64,000 nt of DNA from Ascocoryne sarcoides NRRL 50072 (GCA_000328965.1 KB205945.1:2527543-2591542), one strand, 5' to 3'. Shown: positions 47,483 through 60,400, counted from the first letter of the stretch. The notes: generated by a model not told the origin, from the sequence alone. Translations and numbers: made by a program.

Positions 47483-48943
47483 CTAACCGACATCTTCAAC
47501 GTTAGGCCGCACGGTAGGTGTATTCCCAAAACTCTCCAGCCCACGGTCCAGAGTCAATGAAGGCGCAAACCCATGGCTACTCACATCTGCCAATATTTCC
47601 GCATCGGGTATCGCACCATTTGTGTCTGCCTTTAGAGAAGCATACTTGGCCCCAGCTTGCTTCAATAATTCTTGGACCTCAACCTCCCTGGCGGCAATCT
47701 CTTGCTTCTCCTTTTTCGACTCCTCCATCTTCTTATGCTTCCTAGCCAATTCCTGTTCCATCGAACTCAATGTATTCTGGAGTCTCTCCAGGCATTCCGA
47801 GATATTTGGCAAAGGCGTGATTTTCGCGGGGACTTGCGCAGTTGTGATTTCAACATCTTCACCAGGTTTGTGAAGCCCATCCATACCAGCTCGCGTTTGC
47901 GCAGCCTCGTAAGCAGCTATCCTTTCTGCTTCTGAGTTGTCAGACTCCTCGCCAGAGCTACCTTCTGCTTGCCGAATCATATCCGCCATCTCTTTTTTAT
48001 GCCGTCTCCTCGCCTCTCTTTCCTGCTTCTTGCCCAAAGAAATTTTACCATCGTCGACAAAATCCTCGAATCCTTCGGCTATATCTTCATCCTCTCTTAC
48101 GAGCCTACTTTCCACCTTCTTCTTTGGCAGTATTAAGAGTCGACCAGCACCATCATCGTCATTGAGAGAGATGTAGTCCTCTTCATGGGCTAGTCGCGCT
48201 CTCCTATCTTTTTTCTCTCTGATCTCGGCCTCACTAGGTATAACAGCTGGAGGTGCTTCGAAATTTTTACTCATGTCGACATCATCCACTATCATAGCCC
48301 CCTCCAGTTCGGAAGCATCCAGTGACTCTTCGTCTTCTGCTGTAGGTTGCAAAGCCTGTAAATCCTTTGGCGTGCTGGGCGTAGAGCTTTTCAACTCGTT
48401 CAAATAATCCTTACTATACGTTGGCCTTTCTTCGTCTTCATCACCACCAAATCTAATCGGTAGTTTATTCCGTAGGTTATTTCCCTTAATCACTCGTCTT
48501 CCCAGCCCAGATTTCCTAGGTGTAAAAGTCTCGTCATCATCCAAAGCTTCCGCCGCATCCCCAGATATGATTTCGCCTGGTCCAAATGACAGCCTCGACG
48601 ATGGGTGCTTCTTCTTCTTCATCAATGAGTTGGACCGCCCAATCGTAGGCTTATTCACGCTGTGATTGCTGCCGCCATTTTCGCTACTGTCTTGAGAAAG
48701 ATCATCGAATACTACGCTTTGCCGTAGGGAGGATTTCTTGTGGAATTTCTTCACTACGAGTGAAGCTGCGGGAGCTGTATAACATGGTCAGCTGGCTCTT
48801 CATAATCAGCTGGGTTCGTAGCTGTAGCTTTGGGGATACTTACCGGTACTCAAGGGTTGAGAAGAAGCTCCATTCTCGCCCACTTCCTCATCATCATCGG
48901 TCTGTATCCTGCGAGCTTTACGCTTTGATCCAAAGGTAGACAT
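47483..48943 (-). CDS. ntr2: Ntr2-like spliceosome disassembly factor
   Basis: Two exons on the minus strand: 48943-48844 and 48774-47483 (intron 69 nt), giving 463 residues that start MSTFGSKRKARRIQTDDDEE. Ntr2 (nineteen complex-related protein 2) works with Ntr1 and the helicase Prp43 to release lariat introns and recycle spliceosomes. Recognisable features are RSNSLMKKKKHPSSRLSFGP, TYSKDYLNELKSSTPSTPKD (the family hallmark), HEEDYISLNDD, SRLVREDEDIAEGFEDFVDD and a C-terminal coiled coil (ECLERLQNTLSSMEQELARK). The protein is strongly charged and probably largely disordered. It shares a 238-bp promoter region with the SmG gene. Confidence 0.88.
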
Positions 48944-49181
48944 TGTACCAATATCGGTTGTAGAAACCGAGAGTTAGAATCCACCTAGATCAATAGAGAA
49001 AGATAGCTCTGCAGGGAAGTTCGAGTGAGGTCAACATAAAGCAAATTCGCGACTAGCCTTATCAACACGTGATCGTCATTAATCCTAGTTCGCCCGGTTC
49101 GACGTCGCATTTTCTACGACAGAAGAAATCGCAACCTAAGTCCCCATTACACGCCTATATCAACCCCATACCAAATTCAAG
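48944..49181. promoter_or_regulatory. Bidirectional promoter region, Ntr2 and SmG
   Basis: Only 238 bp separate the two divergent start codons, so a common promoter is likely. CACGTG occurs at 49066-49071 (context ACACGTGAT, a Cbf1-like site). No TATA box was seen. Confidence 0.6.
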
Positions 49182-49655
49182 ATGCCTCAAGCTCAACCAG
49201 AGCTAAAGAAGGTATGTCATGCCCATTACATCCATGCCGACGAAATGGCGATTGCAATAGCAGACACGCGATCAAGGCAGAAATAACAAGGGGAGCAAAT
49301 GAACTGACGTCGAGTACAGTACCTCGATAAAAGGCTCTTCGTGCAATTGAATGGAAGCAGGAAGGTTATTGGTGTGCTGAGAGGCTACGATGTGCGCCTT
49401 CTCGGTCTGAGAGAGTTGGGGAACGTGCTGACAAGGACTCTAGGTTTTCCTGAATATTGTGCTGGACGACGCCGTGGAGGAGAAGGATGGAGGGGAGAAG
49501 GTTAAGCTGGGCATGGTGGTTAGTCGGCGATTTTGGCTATTATTCTGACGCATTTGAGATAAAAACTAATGTTGAAATAGGTCATTCGGGGTAATTCCGT
49601 TGTCATGCTCGAGGCATTAGAAAGAATAGGTGGTGGAAGGGAAGACAGAGGATGA
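49182..49655 (+). CDS. smx2: Small nuclear ribonucleoprotein G (SmG)
   Basis: Four small exons: 49182-49211, 49320-49391, 49444-49518 and 49581-49655, giving 83 residues (MPQAQPELKK, YLDKRLFVQLNGSRKVIGVL, RGYDVFLNIVLDDAVEE, KVKLGMVVIRGNSVVMLEAL). SmG is one of seven Sm proteins forming the ring on U1, U2, U4 and U5 snRNAs. Sm1 (LNGSRKVIGVLRGYDVFLNIVL) and Sm2 (VIRGNSVVML) motifs are intact and the length is typical. No single open frame shows it: every exon is under 76 nt, so ordinary ORF searches miss this gene. It is divergent from another spliceosomal gene, ntr2. Confidence 0.95.
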
Positions 49656-51320
49656 GATACATGATACCTGCGAAGATGGAGGATATTGGAGGAGAAAAAA
49701 AGATATGCATCTGGGACCACTATACTGGCGTTTGCGAGAGGGGCCGTCGTTAAGTACCATCAAGCATGCATGGGAAAAGTAGAGCAAATGGACATGGATT
49801 TTCTTCTTCACATCAGATTTACTCGATTGGTCCTTATAATTCTCTTCCATCTCTTTATTAAATCTTCTTTTGAATGTTTTCATCCACCCTTTGATACCCG
49901 CCGAGTAAGGCAAGAAGGACCTTCAAGTAAGAAAGTCGCCAGATTTCAAGATATCACGAATGTATGCTGCGAAGACATCTGTGTTGGTTATTTGGCTTTA
50001 GGAAACCCAAAACCGCGTTTGATACCCTCATTACCTCATTAGCCGTATTTCACAACCGCGAGAAAGAAAATAGAGATGAATAGCTCCTATTTGAGAAGAG
50101 ACTCTTTATAACATTCCAGCATTTATACGTCAAATCTCCCTCGAGAAGAAATCTGCAATTAACCCCCCTCCCCTTTAGGCACAACACCCTTAAAACGCAA
50201 TAGCCAAAGTTCAGAGTATTTATTGATGTACTATATGAAGCGCCATCTCACGTGAATTTCTATACGCACCAATTCACTTTAGAACCGACGTATACACCCG
50301 ATTCAAAACATGGGAAGTCCCGGCTCACGGACCTACACCGTCACATCTATATAGCATCCAATAACCAATTCGCTTCCAATCAACACAGAAGGCGCCGTGG
50401 TGTAGCGGTCAGGTCAAACTGTGGTGGTCAATCACCAAGGACGATTGGGCGACGTGAATAACCCCGAGGGGTTTTGTACTCAGACACCTGCCATCATAAT
50501 AGATCAGCTGTCTGATGAGTTTTTGCCTTCTTTGCCTTTTACCCACTTTTATTTCACTCTTTTTTTGGTCGTCCTGATATCTTTTGAACTTTTTGGCCAA
50601 GATGCGTCGCTTCTCTTCGCCTCGACTTTGCGCGCAGACAGCACGTATTGGCTATCTCTCATTACTGGATTCCATTTCCATTACAATACTTTTATTCTGT
50701 CTATATAAACCAGGCTACTTACCGCGATAGAGGACAACCCAAATGCCTATTCTACTCTAAACATCTAGCAGCGTCTTGCGAGCTTGATAAACGTGTAAAG
50801 TTTTGATTTTGTAGACCACCTACGCATGTCAAGAGGTCAGATTGAAGTCTCACGACGATGCGCAAAAAGAAGAGATAAAAGAATCTCATATCTCCTAATT
50901 TAACCCCTTAACATCGGCAAGCAAGATGTCTTAGGCTTAATGTCCATATAGTTGAAAACCTTCACCACTTCTTCGACTGTAACACTAGATGATACTGGCT
51001 CCTAGAGCTGGCTAGTCTCTCTACTATCCATATGACATCTTGTAATTATAGGCATTTCCGGGGTCCCAAATAGAATTTTCGAGAGAGACAAACAAAATAT
51101 GTATTCTAGGCTCCTAAGTCATAAACTTCTCCTAGGCTATATTGCCGCCGAAGAGACTCACAAACGTTTGCCAACTAGGTTTGAACAAGTTATTGTTCTT
51201 CTTACTTCAGTCTCAGCATCAATTGAAGTTTGTTCTCGACTTTACTAAGATAGTCATTCGGTTTTATACTAATTGTAAAAACATGGGGCATTACTTCTAT
51301 AATTGTTATACATCACTTCT
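49656..51320. other. Spacer between convergent SmG and Kre33 genes
   Basis: About 1.66 kb of 3' flanks. A tRNA-like A-box sequence at 50391-50412 was examined and rejected. A CACGTG occurs near 50249-50254. No protein gene was seen. Confidence 0.5.
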
Positions 51321-54300
51321 CTATGGACGACTATTCTTAGACACTTTCTTCGCCTTTTTATGCACCTTCTCTCCGAATTCCTCAGCATAAATTTCAGCTG
51401 CACTCTCTCCTACTTTTCTCTTTTTCTCTTTTGCACTCTTCACACTTACTGCTAGATTCTTCTTCCCGCTCTTCGTAGCATGGAGTACTTGTTTTTCTGC
51501 ATCTGCCCATCCTGGTGCACCTTCCTCGATTTCATACCTTGTTAATCATTAGTATTTGTTGTGTTCATGAGCGCAGTAGGAAAGAAGACTTACTGGTCTA
51601 GAGGCAGTGCATCAATTAATTCTCGTTGCTTTTCTTTCAGTGCCTTCATAGCTTCATCGCCACCCTCCTCAAGCTCCTCCTCGAGTCCAGTCTCTAGCGG
51701 TGCAAATTTTGTGTCGATTAATTCATCATCCATAGCGGCACTAGCATTCGCCCGACTGACGCCAATTTCTTTATTTGGCATCTCGGCTTCAAGGGCACCA
51801 GTAACCAGCGTCTACATTCATTCGTCAGCATTGAAGATATTTCACAGTCTGAGAGGGAAAAACACATGGCCAGGAATAGTTCAGTGCCTCTGCAAATGGA
51901 AATTGGAACTTACACCGAAGTGAGATGTCATCTTTCGCATAATTTTGATGAACATAGCCAAAACTTGAGAAGAGGACTCTATAGACAGCTCTTTCTCAAT
52001 CATGGATATATCCTTCCGCTGAAGACCCACAGCTAGTAGAATTGATTGCTGAACAGGCGTAAGTTTCACATCCGTCTTCAATTGCCCAGTAAAGTACGCG
52101 GTCGAGAGTCTAGGAATCAGATCCAAGATGACATGATAGTCTAGCATGTTGTTTGCATATGACTCTAGTCGCTTTAGATCGAAGGGCGAAAGCAAGACGT
52201 CGAGATCAGATTTGGATAATGGCTGGGGTTGAATGCTGGAGTCCAGCTTCGTCCCTACGTTGGCGGATTCATCAATATATAGGGCAAGCATTGCCGTAAA
52301 GTCGCGGAATTGGTAGGATAATAACTCGAGGAAACGACGATGAAAATCTTTCGAAAATGCTCCTAGCCTAGGTAATGTTAGTATTTTCGTAATTCGAAAG
52401 CATTATGCTATTTGTAGTACAAGATACAATGAATAAGTTAAAATTTGGCACATTGCCGGGATGGAAGAGTGTGGCAATTCCTCTTTTGGGGTGATAATTG
52501 CAGGTCCACGCCATTGTATATTCTTATAAGAAAGAATGTATAGGGTTCTCGCTTGAGAATTAAGCATGCTACTTATCTGTCGGGTGGACTGAAGGAAGCC
52601 AAAATTCGCAAATAAATATTATGCTTACCATGATCCCTCGTCCCCTAGAGGTCGAATCATTACACAAGTATGTTCTCCGGTCAAGTCGTTCGCAGTTTGT
52701 CTCAAGTAAACAGGCGCAAAAGATGCTCGTTTCCAGAACTTAATAAGTGGTTGGGTAAGACCGTAGCTTACTCCGACATAGTCAAGGATCTCTGGCCGAC
52801 GTTCGGATAGTTTGGAAAAAAGCGGTGGCATTTTCCGAATGTCTCTAACTTTGATATCGTCGTCTAAGAGTGATGCATTGGCCAATTCAGCATCGGTAAC
52901 TCTTGTCATAGTCTCTTCCGCGAGGTCCACATTCTCTGAGAGGTTCGCGAATTTACCCTCATAGAAATCAATGAGAAGCTCTAGCGCTTTGCCTCCATAT
53001 CCCATTCCAATGTAGTCAGGATTTGTTGCTATTCTGACAATTCGAGCCCCGGACAAGCCCGCAAATTCATCATCCTGAAATTGTTGACTAACGATCCAAG
53101 GGATCAAATCACCAGCAGCTCTCTTGCCCCTGCTCAAGCTGTTCATTACACTCTCCTTACTGATTTTCCCTTCTAGTGCAACTTGAATGACACAGAGTGG
53201 CTCGGGTAGATGTTTGCTATCTTCTGGGATTGGCGGCACAAGTACGAATAGCTGATGCGCTGGGGCATCGCTCATCAATTGAAGATCGTCTGGAGAATTC
53301 TTGTAATGACTAGCAACGTAGAGAGCAACCATCTGCTGCAAGAATTTTTCCGAAACCTCGTGGAATGAGAAGAGGGTATCCCGGTTCACATTGAGGAGTT
53401 GACACTGTGAAGGATCTGGACACCCTTGGAGGGTATTCAGCCTTGATCTGGGTAGAGTAGCATCGAGGCAAAGTACCATGTTGAGCCACTTTTCTACATT
53501 GTCGCCTTTAGAGTATCGAATTGGCTCCGAAAGCGTTACTTCTCGTAGAGACCTCCCACCTGAAAACCCACCATCTTGAACTTTCGCAGCTTTTCCAGTG
53601 GATCTGTCAGCTACTTCTGCACTTCCACTTCCATTGGTCTTGGTGGATCCTCTTGACTGTTCTCTCAATTGCTTGATTAATTTTAACGACAGAGATCTTC
53701 CTGTCCCTTCATATCCGTTGATAGTAGACGCCATGAATACAAGATATGGACCCATCAATTTTCGAACCATAGGCAAGGGAATTGCAGCTGCCTCGTCAAT
53801 GACAAGTAACTCGGCTTGACCAAGAACATGTGCATCCTGCGGCCTGATATACTGAATGGTTTGCCTATGCTGCCGGTGGATATTCACCCTTACGATTGCC
53901 TTGTTGAAGTCAGGATTTGTGGACTGGATTATAGAATAGTCTTCATGGTCCAGATAGTTAAGAGCGTCGAAGCCCTTAAATATAAATTCAAAGAGGGTCT
54001 TCAAGTTTTCGGGGCTTGGCGATGTAATAAAGATATTGCTATAACCGTGGGCTACAGCTGCAGCGACTGCAACACCGAGAGCTGCAGACTTACCCCGACC
54101 TCTAGCTGCAGTAAGAGTAACAGTACTTCTTAAGGTTTTCTCAGCGATAGCATCAACAAAGGTTAACAACGCTTTTGCCTGATCTACTGTTCTGGCAAGT
54201 GTGACCAACGAACCGACTGGTTGTGTGTCCTGCAATGCCTCTTTCATGTTGTCTAATTCTTTTTGCGATTCACTTTTTGGCTCATCCAAATCAGGAGGGG

Positions 54301-55023
54301 GAAGAGCTGTCACATTTTTGCCTCCAGAAATTGGCAACACGTTGAGCTCGTCATCTATCACCAAGCATGATTCGCACTTTCCTAAAGATAGGATGAATCG
54401 TTCGTTGAATCTGGCGGTAACATCATCGTGTGCCTCGGTGCGGTATCGGGAATGTATATCCATTGACAACGTGTACAGCTGCTTCAAGCTGTTCATGCCT
54501 TTCAAAAGGAGAACCACAAGCCCGCCTCCCTCTACAGTCTCGATAGTTCTGGCTAGCAGATTTGGTGTAATTGCTTCGAAATCTTGGAGAATGCACATCC
54601 CGTAGGTATTTCCAAGGATTTTCTCCGTTTCCTTGTAGTAGACATAGCGGATATCGTGTAGAGAAACGAACAGTTCGAATGGGTCCTCGGTATTGGCTTC
54701 TCGTATGCCACGCTTTATTTCCTTCTTGATCTTGCTCTCGCGCTTTTTTCGATGACTTGTAAACCCGAGCAGCTTGTTTTTGTATGCCCAAAGCACCGAT
54801 TTATTTTGCTTCATGTCCATGCTGGACATGATATAGTGGAGGTGGACGATAACATCCTTTGATCGGTCCCCAACAACCACGAAGAAACTTCGCTTCTTCT
54901 CTTGGACTCCATTACGTATGAGCGCTGGAATGCGCGAGTCTCTAAATTCAAGTTAGTCGATCAATACGCTTGGTATGATGAAAGGTTCTTAGATCTTGGT
55001 ACATACACTGCCTTTTTCACCAT
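51321..55023 (-). CDS. kre33: RNA cytidine acetyltransferase Kre33/NAT10
   Basis: Five exons on the minus strand: 55023-55007, 54941-52629, 52367-51914, 51811-51594 and 51537-51321, all in phase, giving 1,072 residues. Kre33/NAT10 uses acetyl-CoA and ATP to make N4-acetylcytidine in 18S rRNA and in tRNA-Ser/Leu, and is needed for small-subunit assembly in the nucleolus. Domains: DUF1726 N-terminus (MVKKAVDSRIPALIRNG, KKRSFFVVVGDRSKDVIVHL); RecD-like helicase with Walker A AARGRGKSAALG near 290 and Walker B LLVIDEAAAIPLP; GNAT acetyltransferase (ARIVRIATNPDYIGMGYGGK) near 640; tRNA-binding region; and Lys-rich nucleolar tail (KSAKEKKRKVG, KKAKKVSKNSRP). The first exon has only 17 nt. Intron 2 is 261 nt, far longer than the others. 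Confidence 0.96.
52368..52628 (-). ncRNA. Long Kre33 intron, possible host of an intronic small RNA
   Basis: This intron runs gtaagc...cctag. Other introns of the gene are 56-102 nt. Read in gene sense it can form a helix GTCCAC/GTGGAC enclosing about 70 nt, an inner ATTCTT/AAGAAT stem, then AAAAGA (matching the H-box ANANNA pattern), then an ATTGCC/GGCAAT stem with ACA further on. This resembles the hairpin-hinge-hairpin-tail order of H/ACA snoRNAs, but the stems are short and the ACA spacing is not ideal. No C/D boxes were found. Speculative. Confidence 0.2.
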
Positions 55024-55652
55024 TGCCACGTCCGTTTCGGCAAGTCACACAGTATGTAGAATATTCCTCTAGATGGTGACATGCGAAGGTCTGGAAGTAG
55101 GAACTAATTGAAGTTTGGAGGAGAACTCTGTTGACTTTCGAGTCGTAGGGAACTTTTTTTTTGATCGGGACTTTGATTTAAGGTTAGCGCCGGTACCCCA
55201 CAAACAAAAAGCCCGCTCATTGGACCATTTACGTTTCACCAGCTGTATTTTGCAAGGCTAGTACACAGCCTTGCAATGCTTTCAGCCTAGTTTTTATAAC
55301 TGGAACGGCGTCTCCTGGATGCCACTGGTAGCTATTTTTGCTATTTTTAGGATTCTCTATTTCTTCCTGGCAATACAATCGTAAACAAGTTAGTTCTTTC
55401 ATGGTAGTTTATCTTGATTAGGCAGTTTTGGCCAATAGCAAGTGGATTTTCTATCTAATCGTGCTAGAGAGAGACGTATCTGAAAACAAGAACAGGCATG
55501 TCTATTCGTAGTCATTCTCCCTGCAAGCTAACCATCTATAACTTGGCGACCGGATCTTTGTTGCGAGACTCCCAAGCCAACACGTTGGCCGAGCCCCTCC
55601 AAATGTATTATTAAGTTTAGTGTAATCTGAGCCGAGGGCTACTATCGAAAAT
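55024..55652. other. Spacer between Erg10 3' end and Kre33 5' end
   Basis: About 630 bp. Both flanking genes are on the minus strand, so it holds the Kre33 promoter and the Erg10 3' UTR. No conserved element was recognised. Confidence 0.5.
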
Positions 55653-57011
55653 CTATTGCAAAGATTCGATAACAATAGCTGATGCTCCTCCACCGCCATT
55701 ACAAATGCCAGCAACACCGATACTAGCCTTCTGCTCCCTCAAGACATTGATAAGGGTCGTGACGATTCTAGCACCCGAGCAACCCAAGGGGTGGCCCATT
55801 GCCACGGCACCTCCATGAATGTTGACTTTGGCTTCATCCAGTCCCAAGATCTTCACATTAGCGCAAGCAACCACGGCAAAAGCTTCGTTGATTTCGTAAA
55901 AGTCGACCTTTGAACTATCAACCTTGGCATGTTTGAGAGCTTTGGGGATGGCCAAAGCTGGCGCCGTGGTGAATTTGCTGGGCTTTTGAGCTGCATCTCC
56001 CCAACCAAGAATTTTTGCCAACGGCTTGAGCCCAAGCTCCTTCAATTTGGCTTCCGAAACGAGGACGAGAGCGGAAGCACCATCGTTGATCGGAGCCGCA
56101 TTAGGTGCTGTGACTGTACCACCATTGGGCAAGAAAGCTGGACGCATAGCCTTCAACTTCGCAATGTTGAGATTCTTGACTTCATCATCTTTCTCAATCA
56201 AAACATTTGGCTTGCCACGCCCTCCACTGACTTCTACGGGAACAATTTCTGTTTTGAACAAGCCAGATTCCGTGGCCTTTTGTGCCTTTTGATACGACTT
56301 GATGGCATAGTCATCCTGTTGTTCCCGGGTAATGCTGTGTTCAGCAGCACACTCCTCTGCGGCCAATCCCATGTGCTCCTTCTTCTCGTATGCATCCGTC
56401 AACCCATCCTTGAGGACACCATCAACAAGAGTTTGATCTCCGTACTTCGCGCCAGTGCGCAGATTTGGGAGATAATGTGGAGTATTCGACATAGACTCAG
56501 TGCCGCCGGCAACAATTATATCGGCATTGCCAGTCATAATCGTTTGGGCGCCGAGGATAATTGCTTTGAGACCAGAAGCGCAGACCTTGTTGATGGTAGT
56601 ACAAATGACTGCCTCAGACAAGCCTCCGCCAATCGCACATTGGCGTGCTGGATTTTGGCCGAGACTTCGATGTATTAGTACAATGTCTGAAAAGAGGGAA
56701 GACTAGACTGACTTTGCTGATAAGACATTTCCGAAAAAGACCTCCTCGACATCTTCTGGTTTGATTTGGGGTACACGCTCAACGGCAGCTGAAATATGTT
56801 AATAAAACCTTCAAGAAATAGTTCAAACGCGAGCACCGACCTTTGATTGCGATGCCTCCCAATTGTGTAGCACTTAGGCTTGAAAGAGAGCTATATTCGT
56901 TAGGACCCCTCTTTGAGTTTGGCAGAAGACGGAAGCTATGGCCTACCCCAAGAATGACCCGATGGGCGTCCTCACGGCAGAGACAATGTAAACAGGGGGG
57001 TTTGAAGACAT
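55653..57011 (-). CDS. erg10: Acetyl-CoA C-acetyltransferase (cytosolic thiolase)
   Basis: Four exons on the minus strand: 57011-56947, 56890-56841, 56788-56713 and 56664-55653, all in phase, giving 400 residues. Erg10 condenses two acetyl-CoA to acetoacetyl-CoA, the first step of the mevalonate/ergosterol pathway. The start MSSNPPVYIVSAVRTPIGSF matches the family. Catalytic elements: nucleophile Cys in INKVCASGLKAI, INEAFAVV, His in AMGHPLGCSGARI, and the second Cys in GICNGGGGASAIV. There is no mitochondrial presequence, and the C-terminus IESLQ is not a standard peroxisomal signal, so a cytosolic location is inferred. Divergent from Snu114 with 484 bp between starts. Confidence 0.95.
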
Positions 57012-57495
57012 TTTGATGGTGACGAAGAAGAGTTTGAAGTAGTACAGGTGTTAAAAGTTTTAAGAAGAAGGTTGTGTCAACAAAATCTGTCCTCGAGTGG
57101 GACATAAGAACCTTTTGTTCCTGGACCTCAACAAGAAAGTGGCTTCACCGCCCCGGGTATCAGGGGTCGGGCTTGGTGGCTTCGGAAGAGGGACATGGCG
57201 ATAGCTGACAAAGCAGCCTATTCGAACCATGACGGACCAATGCCATCTCGCAACTCCTTTTCCTGTGGAGAAGACGATAAGCTTTTCAGGTGCGCAGGGT
57301 CCTTCAAAATGGGCAGAATAGTAATCAAATGAGGGGTCCGGAAGGGATGAAATCGATGCAAGGCTGTGATCCACGTGACCGCGAATACGCGCTAGTAGTT
57401 TGGACGCTAAAAATTCGAGGCTCTTCCTTCAGGCGCGACCAAGCTGATAGCCGGCTTCAATTCTACCCCAGGACTTTCTCTTTCGATATCTCAAT
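57012..57495. promoter_or_regulatory. Shared 5' region of Erg10 and Snu114
   Basis: 484 bp between two divergent starts. CACGTG occurs at 57372-57377 (context CCACGTGAC). No TATA box was assigned, and there is no coding content. Confidence 0.5.
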
Positions 57496-60400
57496 ATGGA
57501 CGATCTTTATGATGAGTGCGCGCTCCTTCGAAGCTTCAGGGTCTTTATAAGCTAACGTCTCTAGGTTTGGTAATTTCATTGGCGAAGCTGAAGAAGAATC
57601 GGAGGACGACAGCCAGCATGGCGTCGATGCCGGCGCATACGTATATGATGAAGACTATCCGGAGGGGCATCCCCCAGAGACCACGGGGCAAGAGTTGATG
57701 GAGCTGGATGGTAAGCTCCCCAGTCTATCACAGGCTTCTGCAAATCTAATACTCTCTGTAGATGAGGGCCCATCGAACGCTGTTATATTACATGAGGACA
57801 AACAGTATTATCCCACTGCACAGCAAGTTTATGGGGAAGATGTTGAGACTATGGTTCAGGAAGAAGATGCTCAGCCGCTCACCCAACCCATTATTGCACC
57901 CGTTGAGCAGAAGAAATTCACCATTCAGGAAGCAGATCTTCCCCCGGTGTTTTACGACCGAGGCTTCATGACGGACCTGATGAATTACCCCGATCAGATT
58001 CGAAATGTTGCATTTGCAGGGCATCTACATCATGGAAAAACGGCACTTATGGATATGCTTGTCCTCGAGACACACGATATTACTGAGCGGCTAGACAAGA
58101 GAACCGGCAAAAAGATGGACGAGCAACTGAGGTATACGGATGTTCATGTGCTCGAGCGAGATCGAGGGCTGTCTATAAAGTCAGCTCCTATGAGCTTGGT
58201 GTTGCCGAGTACTCATGGAAAATCACATCTCCTGAATATACTGGATACCCCTGGTCACGTTAATTTTGTAGACGAGGTAGCTTCAGCTCTACGACTCGTT
58301 GATGGTGTGGTGCTCGTGGTCGATGTTGTCGAGGGTGTACAGGTCAATACGGAGCGAATCATCAAGCATGCAGTCCTCGAGGGCCTACCTTTGGTTTTGG
58401 TAGTAAACAAGATGGATCGATTGATTTTGGAGCTGAAAATCCCACCGAACGATGCGTATTTCAAGCTTAAACATGTTATCGAAGAGGTCAATACGGTCAT
58501 CGAAGCAGCTCTCCCTGGACAAGGCGAAAAGATGCGACTGAGCCCAGAAAAAGGAAATGTCCTTTTTGCATGTAGTAGCATGGGCTGGTGTTTTACTTTA
58601 CAATCATTTGCGAAGATGTACGCTGACAGCTTCGCTCCTAAAACCAAAGGCACGTCTGGTATCAACGTTCCGGAATTTGCTCGGCGCTTATGGGGGGATA
58701 TTTTCTACAATCCGAGGAAACGATCATTTACCAGAAAACCCGTTGAAGAGCGAGCCAAGCGATCATTTGTCAACTTCATCCTCGAACCAATATACAAAAT
58801 TTACTCTCACACTATCAGCGAGAGCCCAATCGACTTGAAAGATACTCTCGCAACTCTAGGGATAGTGCTAAAGCCTTCTCAATACAGAACCGATGCCAAG
58901 GTGCTGTTGAAGATTGTTTGCGAACGCTTCTTTGGGCCCTCTACTGGATTTGTGGATATGGTCGTTGAGCATATCCCTTCCCCAGTTGAAGCCGCAGAGA
59001 GTAAAATTGACCGGTATTATACCGGTCCTTCAGATACAGCTGTTGCTCGGGCCATGAAACAGTGCGATCAGGACGGCCCCTTAGTGATTCAAATATCGAA
59101 GCTCTTTAACACGAGCGACGCAAAGGGATTTCACTCCTTTGGGCGGGTCATGAGCGGAACCGCCCAACCCGGTACCCAAGTTAGAGTTCTTGGCGAAGGC
59201 TATTCCATTGACGACGAGGAGGATATGGCCTTGGCCACAATTTCGGATGTTTGGATTGCAGAGACACGATACAGCATTCCGACGGACGGCGTCCCAGCTG
59301 GAAACTGGGTCCTGTTAGGTGGCGTTGACAACTCGATCGTCAAGTCGGCAACTATTGTCCCTGTGGTGTTGCCCGACGAAGAAGATGCTTATATCTTCAA
59401 GCCTATCACACATTTCACCGAATCCGTCTTCAAAGTTGCTGTGGAGCCCATCAACCCATCAGAATTGCCCAAAATGCTTGATGGTCTGAGAAAGATCAAT
59501 AAGAGCTACCCCCTCATTACCACCAAAGTGGAGGAATCGGGAGAGCACGTTATTCTCGGTACGGGAGAGCTGTACATGGACTGTGTCCTTCATGACTTGC
59601 GGCGGTTATATTCGGAGATGGAGATCAAGGTGTCCGATCCAGTCACACGGTTCTGCGAGACGGTAGTTGAGACATCGGCGATCAAATGTTATGCGCAGAC
59701 TCCAAACAAGAAAAACAAGATTACCATGGTCGCAGAACCTCTGGACCAGGGGATCGCAGAGGACATCGAAAGCGGCAAGGTGAGCATCAAGAGCCCGAAT
59801 CGCGTTATCGGCAAATTCTTCGAGGAGAACTACGGATGGGACCTGCTTGCTTCCAGAAGCATATGGGCATTTGGACCCGATGACTTGGGACCGAATATCC
59901 TCCAAGACGATACGCTGCCGTCTGAAGTAAGTTTCCCCGCTTCCCATTAACCCTATCGGCCCTTTTCCTGACATTCGTTAGGTGGATAAACGGCTTCTAT
60001 TAAGTGTCAGGGACACCATTCGGCAAGGATTTAGTTGGGCAGCTCGAGAAGGTCCACTCTGCGAAGAACGTAAGTCCACCCCCACACCCCAGTTTCTGCA
60101 ACGGCACCTGCCCCTTCCATAACGCTTTCTCTGCTTCTTGGAGAGGGCCAAGGAGCGGTGTAATCCCATCGCGGGACGCGCCATTGGTGACGATACAACC
60201 GCCCGGAGAATTTCACTAACAACACTTGTAGCAATTCGCAACACCAAGTTTAAGATCATGGACGTCACGCTGGCTCCCGAGGCGATCTTCCGGGGTGGCG
60301 GCCAGATCATCCCCACTTCCCGACGTGCTTGCTATTCCTCTTTCCTGATGGCTTCCCCACGACTCATGGAGCCTGTGTATTCCTGCTCGATGACCGGGCC

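Noticed and set aside
50391..50480. tRNA-like sequence (GGCGCCGTGGTGTAGCGGTCA, A-box-like)
   Set aside because: No B-box (GGTTCRANNCC) follows and no 3' strand pairs with GGCGCCG within 100 bp, so no cloverleaf can form. At most a fragment or coincidence.
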